Shown here piece after piece: positions 21,885-33,720 of a DNA stretch of 64,000 nt. The DNA comes from Panicum virgatum. Lineage: Eukaryota > Streptophyta > Magnoliopsida > Poales > Poaceae. Location: positions 3,361,802 through 3,425,801 of the forward strand of contig NC_053142.1 of NCBI RefSeq assembly GCF_016808335.1. Reading direction: 5' to 3'. Both the position numbers and the translations under genes were made by a program. The stretch's first letter is position 1. Each line of letters begins with the position of its first letter. The notes under the pieces were generated by a model. That model was not told where the DNA came from and made no database searches. It was given only the letters and a program-made list of their open reading frames with translations.

Positions 21885-22356
21885 TTTATAGAGCGGGCAT
21901 CAACATTGTTGATTTTGTCGGCATATTTAGCTTCAGCCTGCCTGATGCCTGAATCATTATAGAGCGGGCATCAACATTGTTGATTTTGTCGGCATATTTA
22001 GCTTCAGCCTGACTGATGCCTGAATCATTATAGAGCGGGCATCAACATTGCTGATTTTGTCGGCATATTTAGCTTCAGCCTGACTGATGCCTGAACCATT
22101 ATAGAGCAGGCATCAACATTGTTGATTTTGTCGGCATATTTAGCTTCAGCCTGACTGATGCCTGAACCATTATAGAGCGGGCATCAACATTGTTGATTTT
22201 GTCGGCATATTTAGCTTCAGTCTGACTGATGCCTGAATCATTATAGAGCGGGCATCAACATTGTTGATTTTGTCGCCATATTTAGCTTCAACCTGACTGA
22301 TGCCTGAACCATTATAGAGCAGGCATCAACATTGTTGATTTTGTCACCATATTTAG
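21885..22356 (+). repeat. Array of seven 71-bp tandem repeats
   Basis: The word GAGCGGGCAT/GAGCAGGCAT recurs at 21891, 21962, 22033, 22104, 22175, 22246 and 22317, an exact 71-bp period, each time followed by CAACATTGTTGATTTTGTC. Units differ at a few positions; the last is truncated and passes into unique sequence. Copy B has only the final unit (51730-51790). Shared sequence between the two copies starts inside the last units. Confidence 0.95.
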
Positions 22357-23562
22357 ATGGCTCCTGATAATGTCAGAATTTGGGGCTGAGAAGAATGCCA
22401 GGTAACCTTATGTTTATAACATACACTTTTTTTAGCATTTAGTGGTTCAGCTTTCCATATCAGAAAACAACATATCTATCAATTGTAATCTGAATTGTTT
22501 TGGGAGGAACATACATTTCAAACTTACAAGTACCAGGACGCACATATATTTGAAATTACAACTTGAGTTTTCAGTTATTTTAACATCAACTCTCAATTAT
22601 CTAGGACCATATAAGAGTGTACAGTGTCACCATCGATGATTGAAAAATTTGGAACCCTTGTTTGATAACCTGGCATCAATTTTAGTATGCTGCAGTGTGT
22701 AGGCATGGGTTATGGGTAAATAAAAAAGGAAAAAGATAACTTGAATATGGCTGTTGCTTCGACACACATATGCTTTCCTCCAGTGTGTAGGCCGATGCAT
22801 TAATAATAGTTATGATTCTATAAGATTCCAGTACAGATAGTTATCTTGTGTTTATCTTCCATTGCCCACTGTGTTGTTTCAAAGAAAGAGCACCCAAGTT
22901 CTACTTGAAAAATGGATGCTTTTGTTTTTTTTAATCTCAACACAGTGATTATATTGAGCATACTCCCTCCTGATAGCGTTGATGCCACTGGTCAGCCGGG
23001 TAAGAGCACTTTATTGCTGATCTGAAACCTTTTCTCAATGAGTTCAGCCTCATCAAAGACCCTTAAAATTGAGTGATTCACCTTTTGAATTGTATTAATA
23101 TTTTCTTTTGTTTTGAGATAAAGAGGGGCCCCCTTAAATACATCACGATATCACAAGGGAATGAGATTGGCAAAATTGAAGTTCTATCTATTGTCGATAG
23201 CTACAATTTCTTAATGGCCCCCCTCAAGCATAATTCGTTTCTATGTAGCAGGTGTATATCAATTCTTCTCAACAGGTTGCTACGTGATTTCTGCCGAACT
23301 TGAGTCTTCCTGCACTTGATGTTTTTAGTGCACTGCTTGAATGGACCAGGTGTTTTTCAGATAATATTCCTCAAGACATTCAAAAAATTCTTAATCATTT
23401 TATGGTCTCATATAGTTGTTCTTTTGCTCTATAAATGTGGTTGTATAATCAACATAATAACTCTATGTTACATTTGCTTTGTGTGAATTATATATTTCTT
23501 ATTTTAGATAGTGGATCATGTGTTATTTTAACCCGTAGCGTTAGCACGGGCACCTTATTAGT
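22357..23562 (+). mobile_element. Helitron-like 3' region, copy A
   Basis: Ends ACCCGTAGCGTTAGCACGGG, a short GC hairpin, followed by CACCTTATTAGT. This matches the style of grass Helitron 3' ends (hairpin of the CCCGT..ACGGG type about ten bases before a CTRRT end; here ATTAGT). No target duplication would be expected. The 5' end, which should start TC, cannot be placed. No helicase is visible, so it would be non-autonomous. No gene is present in this part. Confidence 0.5.
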
Positions 23563-23805
23563 AGTAACTAGTTTCTCGGAATAGCATCAGAAGCAGTTTG
23601 GTAACTCCTCATCCTAGTTATCATCTCACGCCATTTGAGATCGTAATATCTTTCATGGAAATTCAGCTCGTCATTGTACATTAGTGAAGTGTCCGAGCCT
23701 ACGAGGAGCAAAATGTTAGCATAGTTTGGTTCTTCTAATTGCTGGAATATTTAACCGCATTAGTTTTAAATGTAGCCGCACCATTCCCATATTCTCGTGT
23801 ACTAA

Positions 23806-25276
23806 TATAACGAACATGGCACCATTTATGCCATTTCGAGTGATTTTGGTGATCGAATGACAACGCAATCAATGGGACTAATGGTTTTGTTAAGAGAACA
23901 TTTATAGATCCCATGGATGAAGTAAAAAGGCCATGCCAAGCAAAACACAAATAAAGAACTCAAAGAAATGCTAAATTGGACGAGTTCTACCGAAACCAGT
24001 AGCACCGGAAGAACTGATGCCCCTAGCATCGGTGCATCCGACGGTTGTCGGAAGATCCGACGCCCTATTGAGTGACACAAGTCTGTGCGCCTCTGGACAT
24101 CAAGTGAAGCAACAAGTGAAGCACCGGATGAACCGATGGTGTCAAGAGACGCATCGGTGCATTGGAAGTACTGTGTTCCAGAGATGATGCAAGACGCGCA
24201 AGAGCCAAGTCTTCAGCACCGGTTGAACCGGTGAAGCATCGGTGCATACCATCGGTGTAATGACGTCAGCAGAAGAGAAGAGGGCCAACAGCTAGTTGAG
24301 TGCTGTGAGTGACCGGTTTAACCGATGGCTAAGCATCGGTTCAACCGGTGGTCACTGTGTCAGCTGTCAGGAGTTCAACGGCTACTTCGGGTCTTAGAGT
24401 GACCGGATGAACTGACGCTACCCCAGCCAGAGGCATCGGTTCATCCGATGATACGCAGTTTTCTGATGACCGTTGGAGCAACGGCTACAAGACTTGGTGG
24501 CCTATATATACGCCTCACCCTGGCCATTTGAAGCTTGCTGGAGTCTCAAGACACCTCATACACATCCAAGAACACCTCCAAGCCATAGAAAAGCTCATTG
24601 ATCATATCCTTAGCTTTTAGCACTAGCTTTGTAAAGTGTGAGTGCTAGATTAGCTCTTAGTGAGTGTGATTGCAAGGCCTTGAGTCTTTGTGCTGTGGTT
24701 CTCTAGTGAACCAAAACAAGAGTTTGGTGCGCCGGCACCTTGGAGCTTTGAAGCTCGCCTGCAATGTCATCGACCCTCCGACTTGGTGTGGAGCGGCGCC
24801 GACACTTTATGCGGGGGCCATGAAGACCCCCATCCTTTGTAGAGAAGCTCCTTAGTGGAACCCGGGGCCAAGGTGACCGTGATTGTGTTCACGGAAGAGA
24901 CTTGGTGGCCGAGTACCAATACTCTTAGTGAGTGCTACAACAACGTGGATGTAGGTGTGCCTTTGTGGCTAACCGAACGACGGGATAAACACCCGCGTCA
25001 AGAGTTTGCTATCTCCTATCCCGCTCTTTAAGCTTCCGCATTTCATACTAGCAATTTGTGTGCCTTTACTTTCATAGAGTAGTTTCTTGATAGGAAAGAC
25101 TATAGGTTGCTAAACTCTTTTGGGATAGGGGTTCCACACTTGAACAACTAGTTGCACATCTAGATAGCATGTTTTAGTTTAAGTTTTGTGCAAACTAGTT
25201 GGAGCCATAGGTCTAAGTTTTTAGAGTGCCTAATTCACCCCCTCCCCCTCTTAGGCTAGAGCACCCGATCCTTTCA
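23806..25276 (+). repeat. 5' LTR of the Sirevirus
   Basis: 1471 bp, starting TATAACGAAC (the expected TG has become TA) and ending CCTTTCA. Rich in CCGGATGAACCGATG-like palindromic words, a known Sirevirus LTR trait. A TATA-like CCTATATATACGCC lies near 24501. Confidence 0.92.
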
Positions 25277-25278
25277 AG

Positions 25279-25290
25279 TGGTATCAGAGC
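25279..25290 (+). other. Sirevirus primer-binding site
   Basis: TGGTATCAGAGC, two bases after the LTR, complementary to initiator tRNA-Met. Confidence 0.9.
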
Positions 25291-25416
25291 CGGGACTCAC
25301 TCCTCTCACAAAAGGAAGCCAATTCTATTGGCAATTTGTGCTTACCGGCTTACTTGATCGGTTAGGCTTCACCGCTTAGAGAGTTAGCTCTTTTAGGGGA
25401 AGGGATTTTTTCTTTA

Positions 25417-27274
25417 GGACCTCCTCCACGTTTTGATGGCACGGGCTTCCAACGATGGAAGATTTTGATGCAATCACACCTCCAACCCAAGGGCCTAAAT
25501 GTTTGGTGAGTAATGAGTGAAGGAACTAAAAGCAATAGTCAACAAGAGAAGCAATATGATGCTATAGCCAAGTGTGCTATTTTAAACTCTCTTGGTGAAA
25601 ATGTGTTCAACCGTGTGTTTGTTTGCGAAAATGCTAAGGTTTTATGGAAAACTATTAGTGAGAACCATGAAGGCACAAAAAATGTTGCAAACGAAAGATA
25701 TCATGTTCTCATTGATAAACTTAATAGTTTCAAGCAACTTGATCATGAAAATGCCAAAACTATGTACTCATGGTTGAATATTCTTGTGAATGAGATTAAC
25801 TCTTTAGATGTGAAGAAAATTGAAGATTTGGAACTCATTCGCAAAATCTTCATTCACTCCGAAGGCCGGACTATGATTTGGTGACCACAATTCTATTTGA
25901 GAAAGATATCAACACAATGACACCAAATCAAGTCCTCAACAAGGTGATCGCCCATGAGCTACGTCATGATATCAAGCCAAGAGTGCCACTTTCTTCACCA
26001 ACACATAGTGCACTTGCATGCAAGCAAGTCAAAAAGTTAAAGAAGATGGCCATCAAAGGTAGCTCAAGTGAAGAGGGAGAAGATGAGGCATGCCAAAGCT
26101 CCTCAAGTGATGATCAAGAGCCAATGAACCCCTACCTTTACAAGCAAGTAAAGAAGATGAACAAATGCTTGAAGGAAATCAACTCCATGGGGTATGTGGT
26201 CTTCCTCAAAGATAGGCCTCACCATCAACTTATGAAGGTTGAGAAGAAGTTCAAAAAGAACAAGCAAAAGAAGGAGAAGAAACCCAAGCATGAATCATTT
26301 GCCATATTTGGTGAATGGGTTAGCGGTGGTGAAGAATCAAGTTCAAGTGATGAATCAAACAAGAAATTCACCACTCGCATGGGATCATCATCCAACACTT
26401 GCTTAATGGCCAAAGGTATGGATAGCGATGTAAGTGATGATGACTCCGACTCTCCTTCAATTGATGAACTTCTTGACCTTGTTCATGAGCACCAAAAAGT
26501 CATTAAGAAACAATCAAAAGAAATTAAAAACCTTAGTGCTCTTAAAGATCTAAATGCTTCTCTTGCTATAAATTTTGAAGATTTAATGTGCAAATTCAAA
26601 TTGCTTAGCAAGGAGCATGAAGAGCTCAAATTAAAATTTGAGAGCATTAATGATACTAATGACTCTTTGGAAATGAAGCAAACTATCCCTTATGCAATTC
26701 CTATCTCTAGGGTAGATGCTTCAACTTCTTGCATTGATTTAATTGATGATTCTTGCTCTAACCCTTGCAATGAGAAATGCAATGAGAATGTTGTTGTAGA
26801 ATCATGTGATGATCTCATTGCCAAGGAGAATGATGAGCTTAACAAGAAGTGGAAAGGCTCATGAAGGACTTGTATAGATTGAAGGGCAAAGGCATAGAGA
26901 GCAATATCCAACCTTCTCAAGATAACCGTGAAAACATGGTAAAGAAGCTTGAGAAGGGGCCCACCGTGACTTGCTCCAAGTGCCACAAAAAAGGCCACAA
27001 GTCCAACAAGTGCCCTCAACCAAGGAAGAAGCTTTCGGATGAGAAGAACAAAAAGAAGCTCACAATCAAGAGTTCTCTCATCTACACCAAGCTGAACCGG
27101 AGGAACAAGAGCAATAGCACCACCTATGTGATCAAGAAGAAAACAAATGGCAAGGTGGTTGCTCACAAGGTTGGGAAGCAAGAAAGGAGTTGTAACCGCC
27201 CCATTTGGGTGCCCAAGGACATCATCACCAATATGAAGGGGCCTCAAAAGGTGTGGGTTCAAAAGGAGACTTGA
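25417..27274 (+). pseudogene. Sirevirus gag, broken
   Basis: The reading starts GPPPRFDGTGFQRWK, the conserved entry of Sirevirus gag, and meets a TGA at 25507-25509. The tail copy at 30400 has AGA there, so the stop is a recent change. A UBN2-type gag domain follows (25513-25884), then frameshifts near 25880 and 26850. A coiled, charged middle section leads to a CCHC zinc knuckle CSKCHKKGHKSNKC at about 26970-27010. The last residues (VWVQKET) fit the usual end of gag in this group. A working copy would form the capsid; this one cannot be translated whole. Confidence 0.85.
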
Positions 27275-28705
27275 AGCCCAAGAATGGAAACGGGAATTTG
27301 GAGGCTTGGCAAGGTTTGGGATGCATGAGTAGGGATGTATCATGCAAAGTTGAATTAGAGCCAAGTTGCGGATTAAAGATTAGTGACCCAAGTTCCCCTC
27401 CACTACACATAAGGTAATAGTAGCTAGAATTCAATTCAAGCATCATGTAACTCCATTGCTTTTTGCTAGGTTGTTTACATCGCATCACCTAGTGTTATAT
27501 TTGGTGGCTTGCTTGTGCCATGACTCTAACCCATGAGTAACCTACATAGTTTGATAAGTGTTTAGAAAGCTACACAAGGTCACCCTTCATAGTACATGGA
27601 TTTCTTGAGGTATGTATTTCATATGTGTACCATGAGCACAAGCTATAGAGTAAACTTCCCATTGTTGTCAAAAACATTGTGCATACATTTGTTTGGTGAT
27701 TCAAACACTAAATGCACACATTTAGGGGGAGTTCATTCTATAGGTTGTAACTTTTGAGACTAACGAGTTTTTAAGTTGATCTTTGGTAGTCTCTCGTGGA
27801 GTTAACACTCTAAGAGAATGTTATTCACGATTAATGTGAACAAACAACTCTACAAGAGTGTTTAGATAATTTGAGCTTTCATGCATATTGAGCCATGCTC
27901 TATTGAACTTAAATGCTCATATCTAAATTCATAGGCTATGTGCTCATACATTTGCTCAACCTTGATGTACCAAGTGTTTTTCTTCAAAAAGACTTACAAG
28001 TGGTACTATATGCAAGTCACTTTCAAATTGGTACATGCAAGGTAAACAAAGCCCCCCGGAGGTATGCAAGGTTCTAAACTCATTCAATTGGTATAATTGT
28101 CAATTTCTTATCCTTTTTAGAGCTACCTCCGTGCATGATAGGATCTAATCTTTCTAGTTATAACATCTAATTGTGCACTTGATTTTCACATTATCATTTT
28201 GTGCACATACTTGTGGAAAGCTTAGCTCATGTCATGCTAGTTTCGTGATTTTGTGATCCACCATAGTAAATTTTCAATTGGTATCTTCATTGATATCATA
28301 CAATTGGATCATGAGTCATAGAACTAACTCCCTAGGCTACTAATATTCTCTTGAGCTATATTGTTTTGCAAGACCTTTTTAAGAGCAAGACCTTTTAAGT
28401 GATTTGATTCCAAAGGGGGAGAAATGTGGATCAAAGCAAGGTATCTTCGCAAGGAGAAGAAGCATATCCCAAAGGGGGAGAAATACCAAAGTGAATCAAG
28501 TCATGAGGGAGAAGTAGCAAGATAGGGGGAGAATCAAAGGGGGAATCATGGTTTTAGGGGGAGGCCAAGTCATCATTGGATGATGGTAAGCATTCAAGCA
28601 AGTGTAAGTGGTCTCAATTTGTATCAAATGGTTAAATTTGTCAATTCTTGCAAATTTTATGCTTGCATTGATTATGTTGTCATCAATCACCAAAAAGGGG
28701 GAGAT
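27275..28705 (+). other. Sirevirus 3' noncoding region with repeated polypurine tracts
   Basis: No pol coding sequence. Purine tracts of the AAAGGGGGAGA type recur at about 28412, 28473, 28525, 28556 and 28693, the last directly before the 3' LTR. Multiple tracts of this kind are a described Sirevirus trait. An earlier TTTAGGGGGAGTT module at about 27720 is echoed in the older remains downstream (31230, 32750). Confidence 0.75.
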
Positions 28706-30176
28706 TGTAACGAACATGGCACCATTTATGCCATTTCGAGTGATTTTGGTGATCGAAAGACAACGCAATCAATGGGACTAATGGTTTTATTAAGAGAACA
28801 TTTATAGATCCCATGGATGAAGTAAAAAGGCCATGCCAAGCAAAACACAAACAAAGAACTCAAAGAAATGCTAAATTGGACGAGTTCTACCGAAACCAGT
28901 AGCACCGGAAGAACCGATGCCCTTAGCATCGGTGCATCCGACGGTTGTCGGAAGATCCGACGCCCTATTGAGTGGCACAAGTTTGTGCGCCTCTGGACAT
29001 CAAGTGAAGCAACAAGTGAAGCACCGGATGAACCGATGGTGTCAAGAGAGGCATCGGTGCATTGGAAGTACTGTGTTCCAGAGACGATGCAAGTCGCGCA
29101 AGAGCCAAGTCTTCAGCACTGGTTGAACCGGTGAAGCATCGGTGCATACCATCGGTGTAATGACGTCAGCAGAAGAGAAGAGGGCCAATAGCTAGTTGAG
29201 TGCTGTGAGTGACCGGTTTAACTGATGGCTACGCATCAGTTCAACCGGTGGTCACTGTGTCAGCTGTCAGGAGTTCAACGGCTACTTCGGGTCTTAGAGT
29301 GACCGGATGAACTGACGCTACCCCAGCCAGAGGCATCGGTTCATCCGATGATACGCAGTTTTCTGATGACCGTTGGAGCAACGGCTACAAGACTTGGTGG
29401 CCTATATATACGCCTCACCCTGGCCATTTGAAGCTTGCTGGAGTCCCAAGACACCTCATACACATCCAAGAACACCTCCAAGCCATAGAAAAGCTCATTG
29501 ATCATATCCTTAGCTTTTAGCACTAGCTTTGTAAAGTGTGAGTGCTAGATTAGCTCTTAGTGAGTGTGATTGCAAGGCCTTGAGCCTTTGTGCTGTGGTT
29601 CTCTAGTGAACCAAAACAAGAGCTTGGTGCGCCGGCACCTTGGAGCTTTGAAGCTCGCCGACAATGTTATCGACCCTCCGACTTGGTGTGGAGCGGCGAC
29701 GACACTTTGTGCGGGGGATGTGAAGACCCCCATCCTTTGTGAAGAAGCTCCTTAGTGGAACCCGGGGCCAAGGTGACCGTGATTGTGTTTACGGAAGAGA
29801 CTTGGTGGCCGAGTAGCAATACTCTTAGTGAGTGCTACAACAACGTGGATGTAGGTGTGCCTTTGTGGCTAACCGAACGACGGGATAAACACCCGCGTCA
29901 AGAGTTTGCTATCTCCTATCCCTCTCTTTAACCTTCCGCATTTCATACTAGCAATTTGTGTGCCTTTACTTTCATAGAGTAGTTTCTTGATAGGAAAGGC
30001 TATAGATTGCTAAACTCTTTTGGGATAGGGGTTCCACACTTGAACAACTAGTTGCACATCTAAATAGCATGTTTTAGTTTAAATTTTGTGCAAACTAGTT
30101 GGAGCCATAGGTCTAAGTTTTTAGAGTGCCTAATTCACCCCCTCTCCCTCTTAGGCTAGAGCACCCGATCCTTTCA
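28706..30176 (+). repeat. 3' LTR of the Sirevirus
   Basis: 1471 bp, TGTAACGAAC to CCTTTCA, the same length as the 5' LTR. It is followed not by the target site but by a second copy of the element leader. Confidence 0.92.
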
Positions 30177-30515
30177 AGTGGTATTAGAGCCGGGACTCAC
30201 TCCTCTCTCAAAGGAAGCCAATTCTATTGGCAATTTGTGCTTACCGGCTCACTTGATCGGTTAGGCTTCACCGCCTAGTGAGTTAGCTCTTTTAGGGGAA
30301 GGGATAGATTCTCTAGGACCTCCTCCACGTTTCGATGGCACGGGCTTCCAACGATGGAAGATTTTGATGCAATCACACCTCCAAGCCAATGGCCTAAATG
30401 TTTGGAGAGTAACGAGTGAAGAAACTAAAAGCAATAGTTGGAGCCATAGGTCTAAGTTTTTAGAGTGCCTAATTCACCCCCTCCCCCTCTTAGACTAGGG
30501 CACCCGATCCTTTCA
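30177..30515 (+). repeat. Truncated second unit: Sirevirus leader fused to an LTR end
   Basis: 30177-30438 repeats the primer-site, leader and first gag codons of 25277-25520. It then switches within TAGT (30435-30438) to the last 81 bp of the LTR, ending CCTTTCA just before ACTAA. TAGT is present at both parent points, so the join is a four-base microhomology. This is what remains of a tandem LTR-internal-LTR-internal-LTR array after a deletion. Confidence 0.88.
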
Positions 30516-30785
30516 ACTAAATCACGTACAAATATTCTTGTAACCCATATTAGTCCACTATCGTACATACTTGCGGCATATGTAAACTTGAGTTTCCGGA
30601 ATCACCGCGGCCTAATCAATGTGCTCTAAGTAAGGTTCATTACCATAAATGACGTAGCTACCTAGGGTTGGGATGGCTTGGCTCACGAGGTCAGCTCGGC
30701 ATCTGGTCCGGTGGCTTCTCCCAAAATCATGCGGGTGCATAAATGCCCGCACAGGAACCGGCCTGGTTTGCTAGATCGTGCGGCG

Positions 30786-30891
30786 GATGGCATGGCTATA
30801 GAATAAACTATTGTGTGGCCGGCTACAGATTATACTCTCCCTATATATATATATATATACATACATGTATGTATACACACACACACACATA
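30786..30891. repeat. Inverted motif and compound microsatellite, copy A
   Basis: GGCTATAGAATAAACTATTGTGTGGCC at about 30794 is an imperfect palindrome also seen near 19230, 47215 and 53520. It is followed by (TA)n and (CA)n runs. Confidence 0.6.
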
Positions 30892-33110
30892 GAGTCGACT
30901 TGAGGGATTTGATTACTTGGCTCGTATGTGAAGATACAAGGGAATGTCAAGAGACAAGTATGAAGAATCAAACTCAATTCTAGTGGATTCATTTACCATT
31001 CACATTCTAGAAGCTTTCCCACACCAACAACTAACATATTGTAGATTGCAAGGGTATCACTCTCATCTAATAAACAATCTACATGATATTATGGTTGTGA
31101 GTATTTCTTGGCTCAAGTATCTTTCTTTGCAAAATTTGTTTGTGCCTTAACCCAAGATATAGGATTTGCTCCTCTTGAGTCTTAGATGAACTTATGCATG
31201 TCTCTTGTAATTCAAATACTTGGATGCACATATTTAGGGGGAGCTTATCCTATGTTTTGTAATTGTGAGGCTAACCCATTTTCATGTGATATTCCCATAT
31301 TAGTCTCATGGCAAGTAAAAAAACAAAACATCCTCGAAGGTATGCTACATAAATCCTATCCTTTTCAATTGGTTTGATGGCTCATATTTATCTAGCTAAC
31401 CTCCATAATATAGCTTAAATTTCTCTTGTTCCTTAAATGTCCTATAGTACACATAATCTTGCCTTCCACCATATGTGTGTGCTATCATTTGGGGGAATTT
31501 AGTCTTTATTATGAGCTTTCATGAATAAGCAATCTAAATGCCCACTACATCTAAAGGATCATTATTTACGAAACTCTCCCTTGTGCTTTTAATGCCTTCC
31601 CTTTTTTATGTCGTGTATCAAGGTTCTTCCAAGGTCTTACAAAATGGCTTCAAAGTTATTTCATATGAGTTATGATCTCTTGAAGTGTGCTTCTTCTCAA
31701 TTGGTTTCATATTCTATTGGTATCATATTATTTGAGACTTCAATTAGGAGAAGCAAGTAAAGTTGAAAGAAGAACAAGCTCTCTTAGTTGTGTGAAATCA
31801 AAAGAAGAAAAGAGCAAATAATGGATCAAGGGGGGGAATAAGGTTCATGAGAATAAAGCAATAAGTATGAAGATGGATAAAATCATTTGATCTCCTTTGT
31901 TGAGAATTTTGGGGTTCTTATGTGCATGCTTTACTCTCTAATTCTTATTCTTTCTTTGTCAAAGCTTGCTTTCTTGAACCAAGATATAGTGTAAACTTCT
32001 CCTTGACCTCCTTTGAGAGTGTGTATGAGGTGTATGAGTACTTTTTGTGTTCTTGTATGCACATTTTGAGGGGGTAGTTTAGCCAATATCTTGTGGGACT
32101 AATGTTTCTTTCAAGTTTATGTTGTATAGTCTCACTTGTTGAAGGAAAGATTGTCTCAAAGGAAGTTTAATGGTTTCCAAGGGTTTTTGGATGATCTAGG
32201 ATTATTTTCGGAGGTTCCACTCTTTTTGGCACTTGGACTTTGAGTGAGTTGGAGAAAGGAATGAACTAACGAATGGAATTTCATTATTGGTTCTTCATTG
32301 TGGAAATAATCAAGCATTTTTGAAGACACTCTTTGTTCATCCATGATCAATTCAATAATGGTGGTAACTCCTAGTTCCCAATTTGCAAATGTTATGAATT
32401 TTACCTTTTGGCATCTTTGCAAGTTGCTTTAGGTAAAGGATGAACTAGGAACACAATATGGGTCTTGGATGGTTACAAGAGCTCAAATTCACCATAATAC
32501 ATCAAGTGGGAGCCATTGTCATTCAAATGAATTGAACTTCACTTATCCAAGCCATTGATGAGTTGGTTGTCGATTCAATATGATTTTGTGTGGTAATCTA
32601 CCTACCTTGGTGGTGGTACGTATTCGTTGGCATAATTTCCATTGTTGCAAAATTCTTATTCCTTGACCAAGATATAGGGTGGACTCCCCTAAATTCTTCA
32701 TTGAACCAAGTGCATGCAACAAGTAATTCAAGCACTTGATGCACATAACAAGGGGGAGCCCTATCCTATGTTTTATGTCTTTGAGACTAACCATTTCTTC
32801 CAGTGATCGTATATGTAGTCTCTTGGTGAGAATGAGTTTTCTCAAGGCTTGAATTCCCTTATTGACTTGATTGACCAAAAGGTGCATATGGGTTTGTCTT
32901 CCACATATATGTGTATGCACCATCAAAAGGGGGGATTTAGTCTATGTTATGAGGTTTCACCTTTAGTAACCCACATGCCATCCAAATCCAAAGGGTCACT
33001 TTATGTGTGGAACTCTAGATTGTGCTATTGATGCCATATCTTGTCTTTGTGAGTGCATTAATATGATGACAACAAAAACTAGCAATTGGGGAAATCAGGC
33101 CTCAAGAAAT
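30892..33110 (+). repeat. Decayed Sirevirus noncoding modules, copy A
   Basis: No gene. Diverged modules recur, each with an AAGATATAG-like start, a TGCACAT..AGGGGGAG purine tract, a TATCCTATGTTTT stretch and a GAGACTAAC end (about 31155-31310, 31980-32140, 32665-32830). A similar module is inside the younger Sirevirus at 27650-27800. They look like repeated polypurine-tract regions of one or more old Sireviruses. Copy B equivalent: 53622-55830. Confidence 0.5.
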
Positions 33111-33329
33111 AGATGATCATGAAGTTTCAAAAGATGAGCCAAAGACCATTGCTACTGTGACCTCCAAAAACTCCGGACAAATTTGCGGAGACTCCGCGAT
33201 TTCCAGAGACTCCGGATAAATCTTCGGAAACTCCGGAGATACTAATCAAGAAGCTCCCGAACAAGATTTAGAAGAAAAGGATGATGATCTCGTACAACAG
33301 CAAACTCCTAGAGCATGAAGTTTAGTAGG

Positions 33330-33720
33330 ATCATGATGAAAAGGGATTGAAATGTCCATGATGGGAGTGTTGAAGTTTCTTATTGGATTTGAATCAAGCA
33401 ACTCAAGATATTCATGCTCATATGTCAAACCAAGTACCTTAATCAAGGTCGCCTAAATTGAGATCTTTGACCTTTCAATTGGTATCTCAAAAACATGCTC
33501 AAGAAGTTTGACGTCAAGTATGCCAAGCCCATCAAGATAACAGTTCTGACTAATGGACATTTTAGTCTAGATGAGATTGTGAAGCTTAGAGCAAAGGTAT
33601 ATCGCTCCATTAACTCTTGTAGTATCTTTGTGCATCTAGGCCCTAACATGCTAGTGTGTGCATGCATATGCAAAACCTTGAGTCACACCATGAGTTTGTC
33701 TTTTGGTGGTGATTAGAGAA
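33330..33720 (+). pseudogene. Old Sirevirus reverse transcriptase/RNase H fragment, copy A
   Basis: Short readings match the region after the YVDD motif of Sirevirus pol: a GVLKFLIGF segment near 33360, then in another frame MLKKFDVKYAKPIK near 33495 and a KVYRSINS..CACIC segment. Stops and frameshifts separate them and both flanks are missing. It is followed by a purine tract and an LTR start at 34418, so it belongs to the same fossil element. Confidence 0.7.

Larger units (their letters stand above)
23806..30515 (+). mobile_element. Sirevirus (Copia) retrotransposon, non-autonomous, with an extra 3' tail
   Basis: Two 1471-bp LTRs, a TGGTATCAGAGC primer site at 25279-25290, a gag-like region, and several purine tracts before the 3' LTR define a Sirevirus. 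The target duplication ACTAA lies at 23801-23805 and 30516-30520, outside an extra tail (30177-30515) made of leader sequence plus the last 81 bp of an LTR. No protease, integrase or reverse transcriptase is present between gag (ends 27274) and the 3' LTR. By eye the LTRs differ at about 40 positions. It is absent from copy B, where ACTAA stands alone at 53234-53238. Confidence 0.93.

Noticed and set aside
30771..30992. Short minus-strand frame over the TA/CA microsatellite
   Set aside because: Translates simple repeats; not a gene.
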